A DNA stretch of 64,000 nt from Pterobdella sp. o SKG-2022 (lineage: Eukaryota; Annelida; Clitellata; Hirudinida; Piscicolidae): positions 24,062,850 to 24,126,849 of the forward strand of contig OZ038321.1 in assembly GCA_964035795.1 (NCBI GenBank). Direction: 5' to 3'. The position numbers and the translations under genes were made by a program. The notes beneath the pieces are model-generated. The model was not told the DNA's origin and did no database searches. It saw nothing but the letters and a program-made list of their open reading frames with translations. This document shows, one piece after another, positions 57,301 through 64,000 of the stretch (the stretch's first letter is position 1; each line of letters opens with the position of its first letter).

Positions 57301-59525
57301 AACACCAGGTATTAATGGTAATCCCGGGACACCAGGTGAAATAGGGGATACAGGGCTTCAAGGAACAAAAGGATTTTCTGGTAATAATGGCTTACCTGGC
57401 CAATCGGGTGCTGATGGATTACCAGGATTACCTGGACCTAACGGCGCACCTGGCTCGCCTGGATTACCTGGAGCTCAAGGGTCTTCTGGTTCACCAGGTT
57501 TTCTTGAAACTTTTTGAAATATTTGCAAAATTTATTTGAATAGTTTCTAAATGACGTTTGTTGACTTTTTGCATAGGAACAAATGGTCAACCCGGGCAAG
57601 CTGGATTTCCTGGTTTGAATGGGGTTCAAGGAATAAAAGGTAATGACGGTCCCACAGGAGAAAGAGGTTTTTTTGGACAACCTGGACCGAATGGTTCGGC
57701 AGGATTGCCTGGCTCTCAAGGTTTCACTGGTTTCACTGGCTTTTCAGGACCAGATGGAAGACCAGGTAATCAAGGTGACACTGGACTTCCTGGATCTCCT
57801 GGATCCTTAGGTAGTCAAGGTGAACCAGGACTTCCAGGTAACCCAGGCTTGTCAGGTTCATCAGGATCTCCGGGAGAAATCGGTGATACAGGAAATGAAG
57901 GAAATAGAGGAGATACGGGTGAAACAGGAAATCCAGGAAACCCAGGAAGAAATGGTTTACCGGGTGATACGGGTGCAACTGGTTTATCTGGGACTCTTGG
58001 TTTACCTGGACAACAAGGAGTTACAGGAGCTTCTGGGAGAGCAGGTTTTCCTGGTCAAAATGGTTTACTTGGTTTAGCAGGGTCACCAGGTGATAAAGGA
58101 ATAGATGGTGCCAGAGGACCTCCTGGATTCCAGGGTACAAAAGGACTTCTAGGGAATTCAGGCGCAACAGGCTCTACAGGATTCCCAGGTTTCATAGGTT
58201 TTCCAGGTGATAGTGGTTTACCAGGTTTACCTGGAACACCAGGTTCAAATGGTAGTCCAGGCTCACCGGGGTTCAAAGGTGTCAAAGGGCCTAAAGGTTT
58301 TCCTGGTTCTTCTGGTAATAGTGGGTCAAATGGATTGCCTGGGGCACCTGGTGCTGATGGTTCTCCCGGTATAGAAGGTGATACAGGATCGCCTGGTTTT
58401 CAAGGTCAAAAAGGTTTCACTGGAGATACTGGTCCAAGTGGCCCTGTTGGTGATCCTGGACCTCAAGGTGATCCTGGAGAAAGTGGAAACAAAGGAGAAT
58501 CAGGAGGACAAGGACAACGAGGTGTAGCAGGAGCTACAGGGGCAACTGGTTTTACGGGAAGTACTGGTTCTCGAGGTGGTGAAGGCTCTGTAGGTTCACA
58601 AGGTTTCACAGGGGCAACTGGAGCAAGAGGCCCAAATGGTGTACCCGGAGTACCAGGTTTCACCGGTTCAACGGGATTGAAAGGACCAGACGGTGACCCA
58701 GGATTCCCAGGTGGGCCTGGTTTTCCAGGGTCACCAGGAAGCTCAGGTCCTCCGGGAGATACAGGTTCACGTGGCTCTCCAGGAAATCTTGGTTTACCTG
58801 GTCAGCAAGGTTTTACCGGGAACACAGGTTTTAGTGGCGTACAAGGCGTAGATGGTTCCCAAGGTCAAAGGGGTCTCGATGGTTCTCCTGGCATACCTGG
58901 AACCAAAGGCTTTACAGGTCTTCAAGGACAACCGGGTTCAATTGGAAACACTGGATTACCTGGACAAAATGGAGCAAATGGTGGTATTGGATTCACAGGA
59001 AATACTGGTTTCACAGGTTTTGCTGGGTTACAAGGTTCTACTGGGAGTTCTGGAAATCCTGGTTTTTCTGGTGCACCAGGTTTTCCAGGTCCAATCGGTT
59101 TCCCAGGTGAAGCAGGAGCTCCTGGTCTTTCTGGAGTTGGAGGTTTTATTGGGTTTGCTGGTCCTAAAGGGAACACAGGTCTACCAGGAACTCCGGGCTC
59201 ATCGGGAACCCCAGGAAACCCTGGAACGCCGGGCTTTCCAGGACCTTCTGGACAACCTGGTGTAAAGGGCCAACAAGGATTACCAGGCTCTTTAGGAAAT
59301 AATGGGGCTCAGGGTTCTACAGGATTTCCAGGAGATATTGGAGATACAGGATTACCAGGTAGTAATGGAACTCCTGGTGGTCCGGGAAGAAATGGCCAAC
59401 CTGGCTTGAAAGGAGCTCCAGGTTTGTCGGGTTCTCAAGGTTCCAAAGGTCCAATAGGTGCAACAGGTTCTCCTGGGTTAAATGGTGAACCAGGAAGATT
59501 GTGTTGGAGATGTGGCTTTCCTTAA
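47605..59525 (+). CDS. Giant collagen, at least 14 exons of uninterrupted Gly-X-Y (5' partial)
   Basis: An extracellular structural protein expected to form a triple helix. Fourteen exons (47605-48351, 48517-48957, 50278-50709, 50772-51176, 51235-51819, 51920-52468, 52580-52795, 52971-53375, 53477-53638, 53732-54559, 54669-54857, 55802-56647, 56706-57497, 57577-59525) give about 8.5 kb of coding sequence, about 2840 residues, with no Gly-X-Y interruption until the last few codons. That is over twice a fibrillar collagen helix. Every intron splits a glycine codon after its first base (G/GT). Thr in the Y position is very common (GFT, GAT, GNT, GDT), as in annelid cuticle collagens where such Thr are glycosylated; that parallel is an inference. 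No cysteine occurs until a final LCWRCGFP. N- and C-terminal globular domains are not seen. It is not clearly type IV, fibrillar or a nematode cuticle collagen. Confidence 0.9.
48517..48957 (+). CDS. Collagen exon 2
   Basis: 441 bases (49 triplets) between gtttcccag and gtttgt. It contains GTGGGVGAI, where extra glycines sit in X or Y positions without breaking the repeat. A gtaagt six bases later would put the next exon out of phase and is rejected. Confidence 0.9.
48958..50277 (+). other. Collagen intron 2 with dispersed repeat copy
   Basis: The longest collagen intron (1.3 kb). It holds a diverged repeat copy at 49088-49275, also found in intron 11. No coding exon recognised. Confidence 0.8.
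49088..49275 (+). repeat. Dispersed repeat, copy A
   Basis: Shares order and several blocks with 55085-55278: tcgacaaactt near the start, ttgacaacggcaag (49154-49167), aaactgcc, ttcaagtt, a ggcag-ttatga block and a final aaataaa. GC is higher than the surrounding intron. Probably an old transposon-derived or SINE-like sequence. Confidence 0.8.
50278..50709 (+). CDS. Collagen exon 3
   Basis: 432 bases (48 triplets), acceptor ctccaatag, donor gtttgt. Thr-rich Y positions near the start (ATG, NTG, TTG). Confidence 0.9.
50772..51176 (+). CDS. Collagen exon 4
   Basis: 405 bases (45 triplets) after a 62-base intron, acceptor tattttgaag, donor gtatgg. Rich in Leu-Pro triplets (GLP). Confidence 0.88.
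51235..51819 (+). CDS. Collagen exon 5
   Basis: 585 bases (65 triplets), acceptor atcatttag, donor gttcat. The open reading continues only one codon into the intron before TAG. Confidence 0.9.
51920..52468 (+). CDS. Collagen exon 6
   Basis: 549 bases (61 triplets), acceptor ttcaatcag, donor gtatat. Contains runs of [13 protein letters not shown] type. Confidence 0.9.
52580..52795 (+). CDS. Collagen exon 7
   Basis: 216 bases (24 triplets), acceptor aatattcag, donor gtattg. Confidence 0.9.
52971..53375 (+). CDS. Collagen exon 8
   Basis: 405 bases (45 triplets), acceptor actgtttaag, donor gtgaat. The same length as exon 4, possibly reflecting ancient duplication. Confidence 0.9.
53477..53638 (+). 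CDS. Collagen exon 9
   Basis: 162 bases (18 triplets), the shortest, acceptor tttatgtag, donor gtttga. Confidence 0.88.
53732..54559 (+). CDS. Collagen exon 10
   Basis: 828 bases (92 triplets), acceptor attctgtcag, donor gtgaat. Confidence 0.9.
54669..54857 (+). CDS. Collagen exon 11
   Basis: 189 bases (21 triplets), acceptor gttttttag, donor gtgaat. Confidence 0.9.
54858..55801 (+). other. Collagen intron 11 with dispersed repeat copy
   Basis: A 944-base intron holding repeat copy B (55085-55278) and, at 55541-55551, a ggttcgaaacc that resembles a tRNA B-box or SINE promoter word. No exon recognised. Confidence 0.8.
55085..55278 (+). repeat. Dispersed repeat, copy B
   Basis: Diverged copy of 49088-49275 in the same orientation, with the shared core ttgacaacggcaag at 55160-55173. 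An open frame crosses it but is not Gly-X-Y and does not keep collagen phase. Confidence 0.8.
55802..56647 (+). CDS. Collagen exon 12
   Basis: 846 bases (94 triplets), acceptor atttcacag, donor gtttaa. Confidence 0.9.
56706..57497 (+). CDS. Collagen exon 13
   Basis: 792 bases (88 triplets) after a 58-base intron, acceptor attatttag, donor gttttc. Includes GVGGGP, still in register. Confidence 0.9.
57577..59525 (+). CDS. Collagen exon 14, probable C-terminal exon
   Basis: The largest exon, about 650 codons after gcatag, with one GER (GPTGERG near 57646-57666), a motif that in vertebrate collagens can bind integrins. It ends [13 protein letters not shown] and TAA. A possible G/GTGAAC donor at 59484/59485 matches the style of the other introns, so the gene might continue outside the window. 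The collagen-like codons past that donor (GAA CCA GGA) favour the stop being real. Confidence 0.85.
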
Positions 59526-61259
59526 ACATTTATTCAGTCTTAAGCACTTAAGCAGAAGCTCACATGATAATAATAGGGCAGACAAACATCAATGATACAA
59601 CAAACTGTATGCTGCAACAAAGTTAACAAAAGATTATGAAGTCTATATGGATTAAATGATATATTTATTCTATTAATTTTTTATTGTCAACTTAATACAA
59701 ATAAGAGTTTTAAATGTTATAGAATAACCCACAAAAGTTTTGAAAAAGATTATTGGATCTGTCAATGAGCTTTTTAAAGAAATGCTTTATTGAAGATAAA
59801 ACTTTCACTGTTCTGTTATGATGTTTGCTAACGCTATTTTCGCCTTTTGACGGCTTAGAATAAGCTTACTCTCAGAAGTGACAAGTAATATCAATAACAA
59901 AAAATTCCATCTAATATCTCTGAAAAGCTAAAGATACCATCTGGATACTTTTATTACAAAATGTCATGTGAGCTCATTGACAATAGAAAAAAAATTGAGT
60001 TAGATTTTAAAGTCTAAATATTGTTTTATAAAGTTTCTTACGCGCGAGGTTTAAGCGCTGAAAATCGTTGTGTTGCAATTAACGATGGATGGTTTAAGTT
60101 TCTATATAACATTATAAGAACATTTTACATCAGATTTAAACTCTAAAATGCAGAGAATCATTGAAAAAATGAAATTAAAAATAAAAATAAATGATAAAAA
60201 TGATCATGGGTTTAGGGTTTTTGATAGATATTCTCAATGACGAGAACACCTTCAATTTAAGTTACTCAATTCAAAATAATACATTCTTAACAAATAACAA
60301 AAAATTTGATACGAAAAATTCTTATTATAACCTCTCGTTAAATCTTTTCTATATTTTTTTATGCTTATTATCTTATCATTGATTTTATTACTCGATGTTT
60401 TTATTGAGTTTCTATCTGAATTGCAGAACTGTGAATCATAAATAAAGTGGCGCAAAGCCCGCGATGATGGAATGTCACTTTTGAGCACTCTACTTATAAA
60501 TCCAAAGGTGTGAAGGAATGTTTGAGTGTGTGTGTATCGTGTGTTGAGACGTATGTTCCTATTTGTCTATTTGTGTTTTTTTTTTCTTATTTTATAGATG
60601 CTTTTTTGTTATTTATTTTATGTGATTTTTTTATGATTTATTGTTTTTGGTTTTAATGTTGTAACTATGTTTTTATTATGATGTTTTTTTCAAAAAGTAT
60701 TAATTGAACTATTGGATAAGTGATTTTAGAACCAATACATTATGAATATATTACTATTTACAATGAATAACTTTCAGAATTACTTGCATAATACCTTATG
60801 GAACTCACCGATTGGCACTTACAGGGAGAAAGCCGCTACACGATTCTGCCGATAAATAAATATTTCGGTTACAATTTGTTGATCTTTATTTCACTTTTCT
60901 AACATTATTTAAATCTAAAAAATTTCTTCATTAAAAAATTAAAAAAAATTTTTTTGAACTAGCAAAAAATATTCACCAGAAGTTCCAATGTGTTTCACAA
61001 AGTGTTAAGACGGGCTGATAAAATCTATTTCAAAAACATTGATTTTTCACTTTTTAAGATACCGTTAGGAGCGGCAAAAGATGGGATAATGCATATAACG
61101 GCATCTTTAAACTCGAAGCATACATATGTTTCAATGCAGATTCCTTCAATAAGAACTATTGTATACTCTCGTTGTATATATAAATAAGTGTGCAGATGAG
61201 TTTTTATAGAAATACATTGTAGTATCTCACTATCTTTCTTTTCGTTACATTTCAGCAAC

Positions 61260-61376
61260 TGGTTTCAGCCAATAGGAAACTAAAGCTGGAATTAAACTCC
61301 GCCCATTTTCCATCTAGCTCAACCTCTATTATATATTTAACAATCGCTTTTAAATTCTTTGACGCAACATTTTATA
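61260..61376 (+). promoter_or_regulatory. Promoter-like cluster: CCAAT, GC box, TATA
   Basis: In order on the plus strand: agCCAATagg (61269-61273), ctCCGCCCat (61299-61304), and an attatatattta TATA-like stretch (61328-61339), followed about 40 bases later by an ATG. The order and spacing fit a polymerase II promoter, but each word is short. Confidence 0.3.
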
Positions 61377-61427
61377 ATGGCATTATCCACTGGGTTCGGT
61401 TCATATGGCAGTTTCCAATATGGCTGA
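61377..61427 (+). CDS. Possible short first coding exon or micropeptide
   Basis: ATG followed by ALSTGFGSYGSFQYG and TGA (16 residues), directly downstream of a promoter-like cluster. It may be a first coding exon, with a donor at gtttcc inside, or chance. No homologous family recognised. Confidence 0.15.
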   Translation: MALSTGFGSYGSFQYG

Positions 61428-64000
61428 AAATATACTTTATCAATATAATGGAAAAGTATATGATATGTAAAACGATGACCAAAATAAAAAAGTTGAAAAA
61501 GATTTTTTCAAATTAGAAAAATTATATAACTAAAAAAATAATTATTTGAAAAATATCTTAATTTCATTAAAAAATATATTTTAAATGGAAAAATTAACTT
61601 TGAAAACTTGACTTTTGGAAGTTTTTTGCTTCAAAAACACACATAGGAATGTATTGGCATATACTTTATAAGTGAATTAATTGAAGAGCTGACTTGGCTA
61701 ATATGATAGATATTTAACGTCGCTCAAATCGCCTTTTCGCCTTGTCCAATTGAAAAAGCGTCAAAATTCTGTGAAAAAATTAAATCAAAAACAAAAAGTG
61801 TTCGAATAATAATTTTTGAATCGGGAAAATTCAACTTCATTTTCCATCTAAGGGTTTTGACTGATATTTGCTTTAGTATTGCTAGAGTATTGCTATTTTC
61901 ATTATTATCTCTAGTTTTAATAATATCATCATATTTCACATTGTTATTATTATGAGAATATTCATTGTATTTTCTCACTTACAATTATTTTTTTATTTTA
62001 TAGACTTCATTTTCCGGTCTTCTAATAACTCAGAAAATATATATATATATATGAAGCTTTGTCGGTTATCATATTAATTTAAAATTTGGTTATAAAAACG
62101 ATAATAACAATAATATTAACATTAATAATAAGATGTTTTTTGTTGTTTTTTCAGAATTTTTTAAATTTCACAACATCAATAATAACCGTTATTAATTTTT
62201 ATTAAGATAGATTAATGAATCTTTTATTCTATTGTTTTTAATTTTTATTATTTATTATCATCTTTATTATCCCAAAATAACACAAGTATTTGACGACAAG
62301 TGTTTATCATAACGGTAATTAATTCCGCAAATGTGACCAACGCACTGTTCACGCCACTCTTGACAAAGTAAGCTAGGCATAGAGCCGAAGTGATTAGCAT
62401 TCAAATGAAGATTTGATAAAGATTGTCATTTCATTATGTATGTTTTTCGAATACATCTTCTTATTTGTGTTTTATGTTTTTTTTTCTCAGATTAAGTTAT
62501 TACATTATAAGCATTTCGTTCTTAACGTTGTGGAAAAATAGACTTTTGTATATCTAAAAGCTAGAATAAAAAAAGACAAGTTGGAAAAACTTAATGCTGA
62601 AATAAGGTGACTTGTGTTGCGGCTTGGAGTTGATCAAGCGAACCAACTAATCCAACTTTAGTGGCGTCGAAAAGTGTTATGGCAGATGGGGAAGATACAC
62701 AAGCAAACCTCTTCGGTTTTGTTGAAAAAAGATTTTATAGTTTGCTACAGTGGAAATTTTTCATTATTTTCATTGTGGCATTGCTTGAACTGGATGTAGG
62801 GCTGATATGTGAACTATATAGAGATTGCAAGATCATTTTGCGTGGGCTTAGAATAAAACTATGGTATTAATAAGTTTTCCACATTCAAAAACATAATCTC
62901 ATCCAATCAATTACTTAATATTTAAATTTTTAACTGCTTTCCAAGATCAAATATTGGACCTCCCAAACTCACTCCATGGTCATTTCAAGAACTAATTACT
63001 AAATAGACTGATAATACTAATTGTATCCAACATGGAAAAAATTAGTGTTATTTGAATAAGAAATGTTTTGACAAAATAAATGTGAGATGGGAAATGACTG
63101 GCAACAATAGATGGATCGATGAACCGACCTATCATAAAAAATAATACTTACTTTTGCCTAATACAATGCAAATCGATAAGCAAGTACATCTCATTGAGTC
63201 TTAAATTGATATCAGAAATAATGATTTTTTACACTTAAGAACATGTATAAATAGAATATATTGTTTCGTAATTTTCACACTTCTCACGTTCATTATTGAG
63301 TAGGAAATAAAGAAGCAGATAAAAATATGAGAATAAATAGAATAATAATACTTATAAATATTTTCCCAACATCATTATCAACTAAATAATTTAATTTAAT
63401 TTCATACTCGAATTAAAATATGTTTATCTCAACAATCACAACAATGCTTGTGACCACATGCATCACACTACCATACGACCATTGTCGAAGTTTATTTTTA
63501 CATTGAAAAGACATACTTCCCGCTGAAAATCATACGAACATCAATCTATTGAAAAGTTACATTGTGTTTGGCTTGTTTTATTATCTCTTCATCAAGCTCC
63601 ATTGTTGTTCCGAAGTCATTACTTCACATTTTATAGCCGATATATTCTTTTTTAATGACATTGTGTCCCCTTTACTGTAGCTTTTATTTTGTCTTGTTTG
63701 GCAAATCAATTTTTGATACATCATTGTTATTGAGAATTTCTATTGTTTCTGATATGGTTCTTTGTCATGACTTTTACACGCTACGTTTATAGGCATTTCC
63801 ACTTTTCATGGTATTTAGGTAGATTTTCTAACAAGAATTTGAAATTTAGCTAATGTACTATCTTAATCCTACTCACTAGTTTTATTAATGTTTTTAATAA
63901 ACTTTAGAAATAATGTTTTTTTTATTGAGTGTAACTGATCATTACTATAACTATTTCGGAGATAATTAGTTATGATAATAACATTAATGTCAGTTTTATT

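Larger units (their letters stand above)
59526..64000. other. Downstream AT-rich region, no supported gene
   Basis: No Gly-X-Y and no recognisable domain in any frame. Slightly GC-richer patches occur near 60.8, 61.06, 61.3, 62.35 and 62.6 kb; only the 61.3 kb patch has promoter-like order. No convincing AATAAA lies close behind the collagen stop. Confidence 0.5.

Noticed and set aside
47357..59529. Long open frames on the minus strand and in other frames opposite the collagen (Pro/Gly-rich or Leu/Gln-rich)
   Set aside because: They mirror the Gly-X-Y repeat: GGN/CCN codons rarely give stops in other frames. They lack starts, splice logic and independent motifs.

Overview
The window looks like a piece of an arthropod (or at least ecdysozoan/protostome) nuclear genome. 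It is very AT-rich, the genes are split by introns of about 70 bp to 10 kb, and one 200-base run of N marks an assembly gap. I assembled three protein-coding genes by hand from splice sites, reading phase and family motifs. No bacterial-type operon, CRISPR array, rRNA or convincing tRNA is visible. The arthropod assignment rests mainly on the Sox protein, whose sequence just after the HMG box ([15 protein letters not shown], then an LW ending) is, from memory, closer to fly SoxD than to vertebrate SOX5/6. It is an inference.

Layout. (1) 1-3396: AT-rich, no supported gene. (2) 3397 to about 20.6 kb, plus strand: a secreted or surface GDNF-receptor-alpha-like gene with a signal peptide, four GFR-alpha cysteine-rich domains and a cysteine-rich C-terminal extension. 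Eleven exons (720 codons) join in perfect phase, with a 10 kb first intron; the 3' exons are less certain. (3) 22143-45970, minus strand: a SoxD transcription factor gene. Nine coding exons total exactly 3657 bases, or 1218 residues, with two introns of 11.2 and 7.9 kb that hold several short GC-richer islands with bZIP or E-box-like sites. Genes 2 and 3 are convergent. (4) 45971-47404: a divergent intergenic region with a GC-richer island. (5) 47405-59525, plus strand: a giant collagen. At least 14 exons encode roughly 2840 residues of uninterrupted Gly-X-Y, unusually rich in Gly-X-Thr and Gly-Phe-Thr triplets. Its 5' end is hidden in or before the gap. (6) 59526-64000: no solid gene; one promoter-like cluster with a very short ORF lies at 61.27-61.43 kb.

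The three genes do not form an obvious pathway. They are a receptor, a developmental transcription factor and a structural matrix protein. SoxD factors regulate matrix genes in vertebrate cartilage, so the head-to-head SoxD/collagen arrangement is noted, but a shared control region is speculation.

The most unusual object is the collagen: its length, its threonine-rich Y positions, and the fact that every complete exon starts and ends inside a glycine codon and is an exact multiple of 9 bases. Other items worth checking are a 40-bp near-perfect palindrome and a roughly 120-bp foldback in SoxD introns, a repeat shared by two collagen introns, and the unresolved 3' end of the receptor gene.
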